A DNA stretch of 64,000 nucleotides from Seohaeicola sp024304985 (lineage in GTDB: Bacteria; Pseudomonadota; Alphaproteobacteria; Rhodobacterales; Rhodobacteraceae), in contig NZ_JARAMP010000021.1 of assembly GCF_028802875.1 (NCBI RefSeq), positions 12,649 through 76,648 of the forward strand, given 5' to 3'. Below are positions 17,728 to 26,053 of the stretch, piece by piece. A program made the translations under genes and the position numbers. The notes below the pieces were generated by a model, which saw nothing but the letters and a program-made list of their open reading frames with translations, made no database searches and was not told where the DNA came from. Numbering within the stretch: position 1 is the stretch's first letter; each line of letters starts with the position of its first letter.

Positions 17728-18570
17728 ATGCCCCTCTTCGACAGCTACATGGTGGTGGACTGGTCCGCCAATGGCACGCCCAAGACCGGGCGCGACAGTA
17801 TCTGGATCGCGCATCTGCATCCCGGCCAACCCGTCAGGCTGGACAACCCGCCCACGCGCACCGCCGCCATGGCCCGCATCACCGCGACGCTGGAGGACGA
17901 ATCCCGCCACGGCCGCCGCATCCTTGCCGGGTTCGACTTCGCCTTCGGCTATCCCGCCGGTCTGGCCCAGGCGATGGGGCAGGGGGCCGACTGGCGCGAT
18001 ATCTGGGCCTGGCTGCACGACCACCTGACCGATGGCCCCGACAATGCCAATAACCGCTTCGATCTGGCGGCACGGCTCAACACCTTCTTCCCCAGCGATG
18101 GTCCTTTCTGGGGCAACGGTCTGGCCCGCGACATCCCCGGCCTGCCGCGCCGCAAGCCTCAGGGCTGGGGCGACACGCTGCCCGACAACCGCCGTCTGAC
18201 CGACAGCCTTGCACCCGGCGCGCAGGAAGTCTGGAAACTCAGCGGGGCAGGCGCGGTGGGGGGGCAAAGCCTGACCGGACAGGCCGCGCTGGAAGGCTTG
18301 CGCCGCCGATTGCCCGTCTCGGTCTGGCCCTTCGAGGACATCCGCACCGCCCCCGCCGTTCTGGCCGAGGTTTTCCCCTCGCTGATCCCGCTGGATCCGG
18401 GCTTGCACAGCATCCGCGATGCGGCGCAGGTCATCGGTCTGGCCCGGACGATGGCCGGATGGGATGCGGCAGGACACCTGTCCGCGATGCTGGACGCCGC
18501 CCGCCAGATGCCCGAATCGGTGCGCCGCTTCGAGGCGATGATCCTCGGGGTCGCTCCCGGTCGGTCGTGA
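17728..18570 (+). CDS. Conserved hypothetical protein, DUF429/RNase H-fold-like
   Basis: 280 residues. I do not recognise a characterised orthologue. Three acidic positions occur in a pattern reminiscent of DUF429-type RNase H-fold proteins: D in YMVVDWSAN at the N-terminus, D in LAGFDFAFGYP near residue 72, and E in LAEVFPSL near residue 211. Between them lies a region of tryptophan- and proline-rich loops (FFPSDGPFWGN, RRKPQGWGD). It is the divergent neighbour of the glutathionyl-hydroquinone reductase. Function unknown; a nuclease-like or nucleotide-related role is only a guess from the fold pattern. Confidence 0.8.
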   Translation: MPLFDSYMVVDWSANGTPKTGRDSIWIAHLHPGQPVRLDNPPTRTAAMARITATLEDESRHGRRILAGFDFAFGYPAGLAQAMGQGADWRDIWAWLHDHLTDGPDNANNRFDLAARLNTFFPSDGPFWGNGLARDIPGLPRRKPQGWGDTLPDNRRLTDSLAPGAQEVWKLSGAGAVGGQSLTGQAALEGLRRRLPVSVWPFEDIRTAPAVLAEVFPSLIPLDPGLHSIRDAAQVIGLARTMAGWDAAGHLSAMLDAARQMPESVRRFEAMILGVAPGRS

Positions 18571-18677
18571 CAACCTGCCTCACGGCGTCCTGCCGATGGG
18601 CCAAAGGCGAAATCAAATGTGGAAAAGCCGCTGAATTCCCTTTTTTCGTGATTTGGTAACGGGATGGAAATGAAATG

Positions 18678-18699
18678 TCGTCAAAGCTTTACTTGACGA
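18678..18699. promoter_or_regulatory. Inverted repeat upstream of the 116-residue hypothetical gene
   Basis: TCGTCAA (18678-18684), eight-nt spacer AGCTTTAC, TTGACGA (18693-18699). The right arm also supplies a TTGACG -35-like hexamer, so a protein bound here could block transcription. The surrounding 120 bp are unusually AT-rich for this window. Confidence 0.4.
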
Positions 18700-18748
18700 T
18701 TTTAAACCTTAGCTCATCCTGTGATTGAGAATTGGTAAGGGGGATGCC

Positions 18749-19099
18749 ATGACAACGTTTTTGTCCAAGGAACTGCGCGAAGGTCTGGCCGCGGCCCGCA
18801 AGCTCGCGGAAAAGCGAAAAAGCCGGCTGCGCATCGACGTGGACGGCCGGACCTACCCCGTATTGCGCGTCTGGAATGGCGGCTTCGCCATGGACCTTGA
18901 CGACGCCCCCCATCTGCGCGGGTTGGTGGACCTTTACGATGGCGGACGGCACCTGTCGCAATGCCTCATCGTCGCATCCGAAGCGCAAGAGGATGAGATG
19001 TGGTTCGACTTCAAGCGCAGCACCCCGGTCGCTGACCGCGCAGCACTTGACTTCGCCCGCGACGAATCCGCCCCCGTCGCCCTGATCGCCCGCGATTAG
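18749..19099 (+). CDS. Conserved hypothetical protein, possibly PilZ-like
   Basis: 116 residues from ATG 18749, with AAGGGGG 5 nt upstream. The N-terminus is a basic helix (SKELREGLAAARKLAEKRKSR). It is followed by a beta-rich part, LRIDVDGRTYPVLRVWNGGFAMDLDDAPHLRGLVDLYDG, whose order of short strands recalls PilZ-type domains, but the RxxxR and D/NxSxxG signature of c-di-GMP binding is not present. No signal peptide or membrane segment. Function unknown. Preceded by the inverted repeat at 18678-18699. Confidence 0.72.
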   Translation: MTTFLSKELREGLAAARKLAEKRKSRLRIDVDGRTYPVLRVWNGGFAMDLDDAPHLRGLVDLYDGGRHLSQCLIVASEAQEDEMWFDFKRSTPVADRAALDFARDESAPVALIARD

Positions 19100-19138
19100 G
19101 CCCGGCCGCGGCGGGGCGGTTCAACCGCCCCGATCGCC

Positions 19139-20311
19139 TTATTGCAGATCACCAAAAGCTTTGTGCATCCGCTCCACCGCCTGCTCGACCAGCACGCGCG
19201 GCGTGGCCAGATTGAACCGCAGAAACGTCTCGCCCCCCTTGCCGAAGGTCGGTCCGTGATTGGCCGCGATATGCGCGCCCTGTTCCACGCGCCGCGTGAA
19301 CTCGGCCTGGTCCATCCCCGTGCCCGCGAAATCCACCCATGCCAGATAGGTCGCCTCCAGCGGCATCGACGCAAGGCCCGGGATCGCGTTGATCCCTGCG
19401 TCAAACACCCGCCGGTTGCCATCCAGATAGACCATCAGATCATCCACCCAGGCCGCGCCCTCCGGGGAATAAGCCGCCGTCGCCATGAACAGACCAAAGG
19501 AATTGGGCGACAGACCCAAACCCATCATCCGCTGTTCGAACTTGGCCCGCAGCGCCGCATCGGGAATGATCACATTCCCTGTGTGACTGCCCGCGATGTT
19601 GAAGGTCTTGGTCGTGGCCGTCATCATGATCAGCCGGTCGCTTATGCTGGCGTCCACATTCGCCATCACCGTATGCGTGACCCCCGGAAACAGCAGGTCG
19701 TGATGGATCTCGTCCGACACAAGGATCAGATCGTGCCGCTTGGCGAAATCCGCCACGCCCTGCAACTCGGCCCGTGTCCAGACGCGCCCGCCCGGATTAT
19801 GCGGCGAGCACAGGATCACCATCTTGGCCGTCCCGTCCATCTGTGCGTCATAGGCGTCGAAATCCATCTCGTAACGCCCGTCATTGTTTACCAACGGACA
19901 TTCAACGACCTTGCGCCCATTCGCTTTGATGACCTTGGCAAACGCGTGGTAAACCGGCGTGAACAGCACCACACCGTCGCCCGGTTGCGTATAGGTATCC
20001 ACGCACAGCGCCGTCCCGTTCACCAACCCATGCGGCGAAAAGATCCATTCCGGCTGCACTGTCCAGCCATGCCGGTCCTGCATCCACCAGCAGATCGCCG
20101 CGCGATAGGCCGCGTCATCCCCGTAATAGCCGTAAACCCCATGCTCCACCATCTGCGCCACGGCCCGCTGGATGCAATCCGGCGCGCGGAAATCCATGTC
20201 GGCCACCCACATCGGGATGCCGTCCTGGGCCGGCACGCCATAGAGTGTCTCCATCATGTCCCATTTCACGGAATGGGTGCCGAAACGGTCGATCCTGGTA
20301 TCAAAGCTCAT
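19139..20311 (-). CDS. MalY/PatB-family pyridoxal-phosphate C-S lyase
   Basis: 390 residues from ATG 20311, preceded by AGGAGA. A class-II-like aminotransferase with the MalY/PatB opening (DRFGTHSVKWD, IPMWVADMDFRAP), CSPHNPGGRVWTRAEL, LVSDEIHHDLLFPG and the PLP lysine K235 in TATTKTFNIAGSHTGN. Members cleave cystathionine or other cysteine S-conjugates to pyruvate, ammonia and a thiol. In marine relatives such enzymes can also act on sulfur compounds. The exact substrate is not visible from sequence. Confidence 0.92.
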   Translation of the reverse strand: MSFDTRIDRFGTHSVKWDMMETLYGVPAQDGIPMWVADMDFRAPDCIQRAVAQMVEHGVYGYYGDDAAYRAAICWWMQDRHGWTVQPEWIFSPHGLVNGTALCVDTYTQPGDGVVLFTPVYHAFAKVIKANGRKVVECPLVNNDGRYEMDFDAYDAQMDGTAKMVILCSPHNPGGRVWTRAELQGVADFAKRHDLILVSDEIHHDLLFPGVTHTVMANVDASISDRLIMMTATTKTFNIAGSHTGNVIIPDAALRAKFEQRMMGLGLSPNSFGLFMATAAYSPEGAAWVDDLMVYLDGNRRVFDAGINAIPGLASMPLEATYLAWVDFAGTGMDQAEFTRRVEQGAHIAANHGPTFGKGGETFLRFNLATPRVLVEQAVERMHKAFGDLQ

Positions 20312-20433
20312 GCGCGTCTCCTGTTTGCGCGCCAGCCTACCCAGTGGAGTGGCGGCTGCAACGGGCAATTTTGCGCGCAGACGGCCCTTTTGGCCCATTG
20401 CACCGTCCGATCCTTCGTCCTATCTGACGGGAT

Positions 20434-20955
20434 ATGAGCAAACGCACGATCCTGATCCATCCCGACCCGCGCCTGAAAAAGGTCTCGGCCCCCGTGCCGG
20501 ACCTCAGCGATGATCTGCGCCGACTGGCCGATGACATGCTGGAAACCATGTATGACGCGCCGGGCATCGGTCTGGCCGCCCCGCAGGTGGGGATCAATGC
20601 ACGGCTGATCGTGCTGGATTGCGTCAAGGGCGACAAGGAAACCCCGCGCCCCCTGATCATGTTCAACCCCGAGATCGTGGCATCCTCGGACGAAAGCAGC
20701 ACCTATGAGGAAGGCTGCCTTTCGATCCCCGAACAATATGGCGACGTGACCCGCCCCGCCGAAGTGACGGTGCGCTGGATCGACCGCAACGGCCACGAAC
20801 AGCAAGAGGATTTCGCCGACCTCTGGGCCACCTGCGTGCAGCACGAGGTGGACCATCTGGATGGCAAACTCTTCATCGACTACCTCACGCCGCTGCGCCG
20901 TCAGTTGATCACCCGCAGGATGCAGAAACTGAAACGCGACAGGGCGCGGGTGTGA
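20434..20955 (+). CDS. def: Peptide deformylase 1
   Basis: 173 residues with all three deformylase motifs: GIGLAAPQVG (44-53), EEGCLSIP with metal ligand C95, and QHEVDH with ligands H137 and H141 and catalytic E138. It removes the formyl group from nascent N-termini at the ribosome exit. It is the first of three tandem paralogues followed by fmt, and is the canonical active copy. The gene overlaps the next one by 4 nt (GTGA). Confidence 0.97.
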   Translation: MSKRTILIHPDPRLKKVSAPVPDLSDDLRRLADDMLETMYDAPGIGLAAPQVGINARLIVLDCVKGDKETPRPLIMFNPEIVASSDESSTYEEGCLSIPEQYGDVTRPAEVTVRWIDRNGHEQQEDFADLWATCVQHEVDHLDGKLFIDYLTPLRRQLITRRMQKLKRDRARV

Positions 20956-21461
20956 GCGGGCTGCCGATCCTGCGCTGGCCGGACGCACGGCTCTCCACGG
21001 TCTGCGACCCGGTCGGCCCGGATGACGATCTGGGCGATCTGGTCCGCGCCATGTTCGAAACGATGTATGATGCCCCCGGTCGCGGCCTTGCCGCGCCGCA
21101 AGTGGGCGTCTTGAAGCGGCTTTTCGTGATGGATTGCGGCTGGAAGGATGGCGATATGACACCGATGGTCTGCATCAATCCCGAAATCCTGCGTGCCGAT
21201 GGCATGGCCCCCGGCTCTGAGGGCTGCCTGTCGATCCCCGGCGTTCTGGCCGAGGTGATGCGCCCCGAACGTATCCTGCTGCGCTACCGCGATCTCGACG
21301 GCGCGGTCCAAGAGGTGGAGCTGGACGGGTTCGAGGCGCGCTGCGCGCAGCATGAACTGGATCATCTTGACGGGATCGTCACCTTCGACCGTCTCTCACC
21401 CGAGGCGCGCCGCGTGGTGGAAGAAGCCTATTCCGTCAGCTTTCCGGTGCGCCCCGCGTGA
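20952..21461 (+). CDS. def: Peptide deformylase 2
   Basis: 169 residues starting at GTG 20952 inside the stop of the first deformylase. Motifs are APGRGLAAPQVG (Arg where the usual residue is Ile or Val), SEGCLSIP with C92 and QHELDH with H134, E135 and H138. The catalytic set is complete, so it is predicted to be active. Whether it prefers other N-termini than copy 1 is not known. It overlaps the third paralogue by 4 nt. Confidence 0.93.
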   Translation: MSGLPILRWPDARLSTVCDPVGPDDDLGDLVRAMFETMYDAPGRGLAAPQVGVLKRLFVMDCGWKDGDMTPMVCINPEILRADGMAPGSEGCLSIPGVLAEVMRPERILLRYRDLDGAVQEVELDGFEARCAQHELDHLDGIVTFDRLSPEARRVVEEAYSVSFPVRPA

Positions 21462-21952
21462 CCGCGCGCCGCTGCATCCCATGGCCCGATAAGCGCCTGC
21501 GGACGCCTGCGGCCGATGTGCCCGCCATCACCGATGAGATCCGCGCCATCTGGACCGACATGATCGACACGATGGAAGCGATGCCCGGCGTCGGCCTCGC
21601 CGCGCCCCAGATCGGCGTGATGCTGCGCCTTGCCGTCGTCGATGCCTCGGACAAGCGCGGGCAGGCCGTGCGCATGGCCAACCCCGAGATCGTCCACGCC
21701 TCGGTCCAGCTGCGCGACCACGAAGAAGCCAGCCCCAACCTGCCCGGTGTGTCCGCCACGATCAGCCGCCCCCGCGCGGTCCTCGTGCGCTTCCTCAACG
21801 AACTGGGCGAGGTTGAGGAACGGGATTTCGTCGGCCTCTGGGCCACATCGGTGCAGCATCAGATCGACCATCTGGCAGGCCGGATGTATTTCGATCACCT
21901 GTCAAAGGTGAAACGCGACATGCTGCTCCGCCGCGCAAGGAAACAGGCATGA
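21458..21952 (+). CDS. Degenerate peptide-deformylase-like protein (predicted inactive)
   Basis: 164 residues, clearly a deformylase by GVGLAAPQIG (44-53) and overall length. Two key positions are changed: in the second motif the cysteine ligand is replaced (EEASPNLPG, S92), and the catalytic glutamate of HExxDH is glutamine (HQIDH, Q135). Histidines H134 and H138 remain. Without Cys and Glu the usual chemistry should fail, so a binding, regulatory or altered role is more likely. It lies in the same coupled operon, 4-nt overlaps on both sides, between def 2 and fmt. The frame is intact, so it is not a pseudogene by decay. Confidence 0.9.
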   Translation: MTARRCIPWPDKRLRTPAADVPAITDEIRAIWTDMIDTMEAMPGVGLAAPQIGVMLRLAVVDASDKRGQAVRMANPEIVHASVQLRDHEEASPNLPGVSATISRPRAVLVRFLNELGEVEERDFVGLWATSVQHQIDHLAGRMYFDHLSKVKRDMLLRRARKQA

Positions 21953-22854
21953 GACTGGTGTTCATGGGCACGCCCGAATTTTCGGTCCCGGTGCTGGATG
22001 CGCTGGTCGCCGCGGGCCATGACATTGCCGCCGTCTATTGCCAGCCGCCCCGCCCCGCAGGACGCGGCAAGAAGGAGACGCCCACCCCCGTGCATCAGCG
22101 CGCGGCCGAACTGGGCTTGCCGGTCCGCCACCCCACCAGCCTCAAGGGGGCAGAGGCGCAGGCGGATTTCGCCGCACTCAATGCCGATGTGGCCGTGGTT
22201 GTGGCCTATGGTCTGATCCTGCCGCAAGCGGTGCTGGACGCGCCCAGACATGGCTGCCTGAACATCCATGCCAGCCTTCTGCCGCGCTGGCGCGGTGCCG
22301 CCCCCATCCACCGCGCCATCATGGCGGGCGATGCCGAAACGGGTATCTGCATCATGCAGATGGACGCGGGGCTGGACACCGGCCCCGTGCTGCTGCGCGC
22401 GGCGACCCCCATCGGACCCGCGGAAACCACAGGCCAACTCCACGACCGCCTGTCCCGGATGGGCGCACGCCTGATCGTCGAGGCCCTTTCCCGGCTGGGT
22501 GATCTGGTGCCCGAAGCACAGCCCGCCGACGGCGTCACCTATGCCAGCAAGATCGACAAGGCCGAAGCCGCCATCGACTGGTCCCGCCCCGCGCTTGAGG
22601 TGGACCGCCTGATCCGTGGCCTCTCGCCCTTTCCCGGCGCCTGGACCCTCCATGACGGCCAGCGGATCAAACTGCTGGCCTCGCGTCTGGCGCAAGGCAC
22701 GGGCGCGCCCGGCACGGTGCTGGACGATGCCCTGACCGTCGCCTGCGGCACGGGTGCGGTGCAGCTTTTGCGCTTGCAACGGGCCGGGCGCGGCGCGCAG
22801 GATGCGGCAGAGTTTCTGCGCGGCATGCCGCTGTCCAAAGGCACGCAACTATAA
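21949..22854 (+). CDS. fmt: Methionyl-tRNA formyltransferase
   Basis: 301 residues. It has the N-terminal formyltransferase domain with MRLVFMGTPEFSVPVL at the start and the signature LNIHASLLPRWRGAAPIHRAI holding the catalytic Asn and His, and MQMDAGLDTGPVL. The C-terminal tRNA-binding domain runs from about residue 205. It formylates initiator Met-tRNA using 10-formyl-tetrahydrofolate, the counterpart of the deformylases just upstream, with which it is translationally coupled. Confidence 0.97.
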   Translation: MRLVFMGTPEFSVPVLDALVAAGHDIAAVYCQPPRPAGRGKKETPTPVHQRAAELGLPVRHPTSLKGAEAQADFAALNADVAVVVAYGLILPQAVLDAPRHGCLNIHASLLPRWRGAAPIHRAIMAGDAETGICIMQMDAGLDTGPVLLRAATPIGPAETTGQLHDRLSRMGARLIVEALSRLGDLVPEAQPADGVTYASKIDKAEAAIDWSRPALEVDRLIRGLSPFPGAWTLHDGQRIKLLASRLAQGTGAPGTVLDDALTVACGTGAVQLLRLQRAGRGAQDAAEFLRGMPLSKGTQL

Positions 22855-22864
22855 GGGTTGAACG

Positions 22865-23104
22865 ATGTTTCCCACGATGATCGGAACGGTGGTGATAGCG
22901 GGGATCGTCGGCTATGCCTCGGAAAAGACGGGTTTCACCCATAACGGTTACCTGCAATCGATCATCATTTGCGTCGGCGGGGCGTTCCTCTTTTACTTCG
23001 TGCGGATCATGTTCGGTCTCAGCATCGGCACCCCCGGCGTGGACGCGATCCTGTCCTCGATCGGAGCGTTGATTCTGGTCCCGACCCATTGGCGCAAACG
23101 ATAG
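22865..23104 (+). CDS. GlsB/YeaQ/YmgE-family small membrane protein
   Basis: 79 residues with three hydrophobic helices and glycine spacing typical of the transglycosylase-associated (GlsB/YeaQ) family. Only 10 nt separate it from the fmt stop, and a similar small gene follows 9 nt later, so both probably ride on the fmt transcript. Inner-membrane location is predicted; the role is unknown and often stress-linked in relatives. Confidence 0.72.
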   Translation: MFPTMIGTVVIAGIVGYASEKTGFTHNGYLQSIIICVGGAFLFYFVRIMFGLSIGTPGVDAILSSIGALILVPTHWRKR

Positions 23105-23113
23105 GAGGCTGTG

Positions 23114-23353
23114 ATGGCGGTGATCTGGTTGCTGATCATAGGGGCCGCGGCGGGTTTCATCGCCACACGCCTGATGCGGATCGAGGCGGATATTATCACC
23201 ACCATCGTGATCGGCATGGTCGGCGCGCTGATCGGGGGGCTGGTGCTGCGCGCCCTGCTGGCAGTGATGGGCTTCGGCGCGGGACTGGTGGGCGCGATCC
23301 TCGGTTCGCTGTTGCTGATCTGGCTCTGGCAGCTTTACACGGGCCGCAAGTAA
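23114..23353 (+). CDS. GlsB/YeaQ/YmgE-family small membrane protein
   Basis: 79 residues from ATG 23114, 5 nt after a perfect AGGAGG (23103-23108); the GTG three bases earlier is too close to that site. It reads AVIWLLIIGAAAGFIATRLM then IGMVGALIGGLVLRALL, with the GxxxGG helices of the family. It is probably a paralogue of the preceding gene and is followed by a dispersed repeat and the convergent pcaB. Confidence 0.75.
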   Translation: MAVIWLLIIGAAAGFIATRLMRIEADIITTIVIGMVGALIGGLVLRALLAVMGFGAGLVGAILGSLLLIWLWQLYTGRK

Positions 23354-23385
23354 CGCAACCTGCGCCCGTGGCCGCGTTGCCCTTT

Positions 23386-23407
23386 GGATATTTTCAGCAA
23401 GAAGAAG
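23386..23407 (+). repeat. 22-nt dispersed repeat, class A, copy 3
   Basis: GGATATTT-TCA-GCAAGAAGAAG. It ends directly at the stop codon of the convergent pcaB gene. Confidence 0.72.
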
Positions 23408-24736
23408 CTAAAGCGCCCCTGCCGCAGCCGCGAAGCGACGCGCCTCATCGGGGGCAAGGCCCATCTGCTGCGTGGGATCGAAAACCGGGGAAAGATCCAG
23501 ATCAGGATAAGAGGCGCGCGCCAGATCGGCCAGATCCGCGCCGGTCTCGCCGGCCTTTTTGCTCAGCGCCTTGATCGCCGCCTGCGCGTCAGGCCGGGGC
23601 AGATGCGCCGCTAGCGCGAAACTCAACGCCTCGGCATGGATCAGGTTCTGCCCGTCGATCATCGCGCCCAGCATCGCGCGGGGCAAGGGGGCCAGTGTCT
23701 GGGACAGGCTTTGTGCGTGAATCAGTGTCGCAGTGGTGGCAAGGCAAAGCTGCGGCAGCACCAGCCATTCGGTGAACCACGCCGCCCCGTCCCGGTCCAG
23801 CCGATGCAAGGCCGCGCCCTGCAAGGTGGCCTGCAGCCCCGCCACATGCCGCGCCGTCGCCGCCATGGCCGATGGCGACACCGGGTTCTGTTTCTGCGGC
23901 ATGGTCGAGGAGGCGCCAGCGGCACCAAGCGAGACCTCGCCAATCCCCGTCTGCGTCAGGATCAACAGATCCTCGGCCATCTTGCCAAGGGCCAAGGCCA
24001 GCCGGGCCTGCCAATCGGCAATACGCAGGATCGGCCCGCGGTCACTGTGCCAGCTGCGCGCCGGATCATGCAGGTTCAGCGCCTTGGCCAACGCCTCCCG
24101 CGTCTCAAACGCCCTTGGCCCCAAAGCCGCCGATGTGCCCGCCGCCCCCGACAGCGACACCCAGAGCGATGATTGCCGCAACGCAGGCAACTCCCCCACC
24201 AGATCAAGCAGCGGCGCGCCCCAATGCGCCACCGTCGCGCCGAAACTGGTGGGTGTCGCGTGCTGCCCATAGGTCCGCGCCGCCATCGGCAGATCGGCAT
24301 GATCCGCCGCCAGCCGCCCCAGCGCCTTGACCGTGGCCCGCAGCATCTCTTCCTGCAACACCAGCATCTGCCGCAACCGCAGCATCAGCCCCGTGTCGAT
24401 GATATCCTGCGAGGTCGCGCCCCAATGGGCGTATTGCGCATGTTCCGGCGCCTCCATCGCGGCACGGAAAGCGGCCACCAGACCGGGGACCGAGACACCA
24501 TTCTGCCCAGTCGGTGCCGCCAGCCCGGCAGGGTCGATCTGCACCTCCATCGCGGCGCGGTGGATGAAGGCCGCCGCCGTTTCCGGGATCACCCCCAGCG
24601 CGCCTTGCACGCGTGCCAGCGCGCCTTCGACCAGCAGCATGGCGCGCACCTCGGCCGTGTCGGTAAAGAGCTTGCCCACATCGCCCGCCGGGAAAAGGCG
24701 GCTGTATAGAGGGCTGTCGAACACGGATGCGGCCAT
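23408..24736 (-). CDS. pcaB: 3-carboxy-cis,cis-muconate cycloisomerase
   Basis: 442 residues, fumarase/aspartase superfamily, with the signature GASSTMPQKQNPV and the active-site segment QYAHWGATSQDIIDTG. It converts 3-carboxy-cis,cis-muconate, the product of protocatechuate 3,4-dioxygenase, to gamma-carboxymuconolactone. It is the last gene of the operon pobA-pcaD-pcaC-pcaH-pcaG-hydrolase-pcaB and lies 3 nt after the hydrolase gene. Confidence 0.93.
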   Translation of the reverse strand: MAASVFDSPLYSRLFPAGDVGKLFTDTAEVRAMLLVEGALARVQGALGVIPETAAAFIHRAAMEVQIDPAGLAAPTGQNGVSVPGLVAAFRAAMEAPEHAQYAHWGATSQDIIDTGLMLRLRQMLVLQEEMLRATVKALGRLAADHADLPMAARTYGQHATPTSFGATVAHWGAPLLDLVGELPALRQSSLWVSLSGAAGTSAALGPRAFETREALAKALNLHDPARSWHSDRGPILRIADWQARLALALGKMAEDLLILTQTGIGEVSLGAAGASSTMPQKQNPVSPSAMAATARHVAGLQATLQGAALHRLDRDGAAWFTEWLVLPQLCLATTATLIHAQSLSQTLAPLPRAMLGAMIDGQNLIHAEALSFALAAHLPRPDAQAAIKALSKKAGETGADLADLARASYPDLDLSPVFDPTQQMGLAPDEARRFAAAAGAL

Positions 24737-24739
24737 GGC

Positions 24740-25450
24740 TCAGCCCTTCGCGATCTGGGTCAGCAGATCGGCCAGACCCTCCGGGTCGGCAAAGAACGGC
24801 GAATGCCCCGTCGGCATGGCGTAAACATCCGCGTCCGGCCAGCCCTCCGTCATGGTCCGCTGATACTCGGGCGGGATCGTCTGATCATCATCGCAGCGGA
24901 TGTAGCTGCGCTTCACGCTGGCATGGGCCGCGCCCAGCCGGATCGGCGTGGCCTGCGGCTTGATCGCCTGAATGCACAGGCGGGGCAGCGCGTATTCCAC
25001 CGCCTCGGCCGGGCAGCCGTTGTAGAAAAGCCCCGGCGCCTTGGCCAGATCGACGCGGAAAGCCAACCCATCCTCGGTCCGGATCGCGGCATCGGCCATC
25101 GGCTGACGCGGCGCTTCCGCGCGCATCTCGACCAGAGATCGCCCATCCTGCGCCGCATAGGCGCACAGATAGATCAGCCGCGCGATCTTGTCCGGGGCCA
25201 TCTCGGCGGCCAGGGAAATCGGAAAACCCGCCATGGAATGACCAACCAGCATCACGGGCGCGTCGATGGCGTCGACGATCGCCTGCGCGTAACCCTCCAG
25301 CGTGATCTCTTGGTAAGGCGTGGCATCCGCCCCATGCCCCGGCAGGTCAATGGCGCGGGCCCTATGCCCCCGCGCCTCCAGCGCCGGAATCAGGTCACGC
25401 CAGCACCACGCGCCGTGGCACGAGCCGTGGATCAGAAGAAAGTCAGCCAT
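24740..25450 (-). CDS. Alpha/beta hydrolase inside the pca operon (esterase-like)
   Basis: 236 residues. It opens with ADFLLIHGSCHGAWCWRDLIPALEARGH, the start of plant methylesterase/hydroxynitrile-lyase-type hydrolases, and has the nucleophile elbow GHSMAG, a histidine in MPTGHSPFF and an acidic partner shortly before it. It starts at the base after the pcaG stop, so its ribosome-binding site lies within pcaG. It is not a pcaD, which is present elsewhere in the operon. A role in releasing protocatechuate or 4-hydroxybenzoate from an ester is plausible but unproven. Confidence 0.85.
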   Translation of the reverse strand: MADFLLIHGSCHGAWCWRDLIPALEARGHRARAIDLPGHGADATPYQEITLEGYAQAIVDAIDAPVMLVGHSMAGFPISLAAEMAPDKIARLIYLCAYAAQDGRSLVEMRAEAPRQPMADAAIRTEDGLAFRVDLAKAPGLFYNGCPAEAVEYALPRLCIQAIKPQATPIRLGAAHASVKRSYIRCDDDQTIPPEYQRTMTEGWPDADVYAMPTGHSPFFADPEGLADLLTQIAKG

Positions 25451-26050
25451 TCAGATATCCAGAAATACCGTCTCGCCCTCACCCTGAAGACGAATGTCGA
25501 AACGATACTGACCCTCACCGGTCCGCTTTGCAATCAACGTCTCAACCCGTGGCCGCTGTTCGATCCGTGCCAGCAAGGGATCGGCACTGTTATCCTCATC
25601 CTCGAAATAGATGCGGGTAGACAGGCCGATATTGATCCCGCGCGCCACGATCCACAGGCTGATATGCGGGGCCTGCATCGCGCCCGAGCGATGCCGCACC
25701 GCGCCCGGTTTCACCGTGCGCAGGGTGAATAACCCGCTGTCCTTGTCGGCGGCAAAGCGGCAAAATCCGCTGACCGCCGGATCGGCCCCCGCCTGTCCCG
25801 CGAAAAGCCCGGCCGCATCCGGTTGCCAGCTTTCCATCATTGCATCGCGCAGCGCCCATCCGGTGCCGTCGATCACAGCCCCCGTGATGGTGATGATCTG
25901 CCCCTTGGCCCCCTCCGCAATCGGCGACAGCCCCAGATCCTCAGGGTAAACCCCCGGCAACCCGGCAAAGCTGGGAATGCAGCCGATATGCACATAGGGG
26001 CCTGCCGTCTGGGATGGCGTCTCGGTCAGCGTCTCAAGCGATTGCACCAT
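25451..26050 (-). CDS. pcaG: Protocatechuate 3,4-dioxygenase alpha subunit
   Basis: 199 residues, of intradiol dioxygenase type. Landmarks are TPSQTAGPYVHIG at the N-terminus, ITGAVIDGTGWALRDAMMESWQPDAAG and MQAPHISLWIVARGINIGLSTRIYF. This subunit lacks the iron ligands and lines the active site. With pcaH it forms the enzyme that opens the protocatechuate ring between the two hydroxyls. It begins 3 nt after pcaH ends. Confidence 0.94.
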   Translation of the reverse strand: MVQSLETLTETPSQTAGPYVHIGCIPSFAGLPGVYPEDLGLSPIAEGAKGQIITITGAVIDGTGWALRDAMMESWQPDAAGLFAGQAGADPAVSGFCRFAADKDSGLFTLRTVKPGAVRHRSGAMQAPHISLWIVARGINIGLSTRIYFEDEDNSADPLLARIEQRPRVETLIAKRTGEGQYRFDIRLQGEGETVFLDI

Positions 26051-26053
26051 GGC

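Noticed and set aside
16612..18573. 653-codon frame including the glutathionyl-hydroquinone reductase
   Set aside because: Only the part after 17586 matches the family; the N-terminal extension is antisense to the DUF429-like gene.
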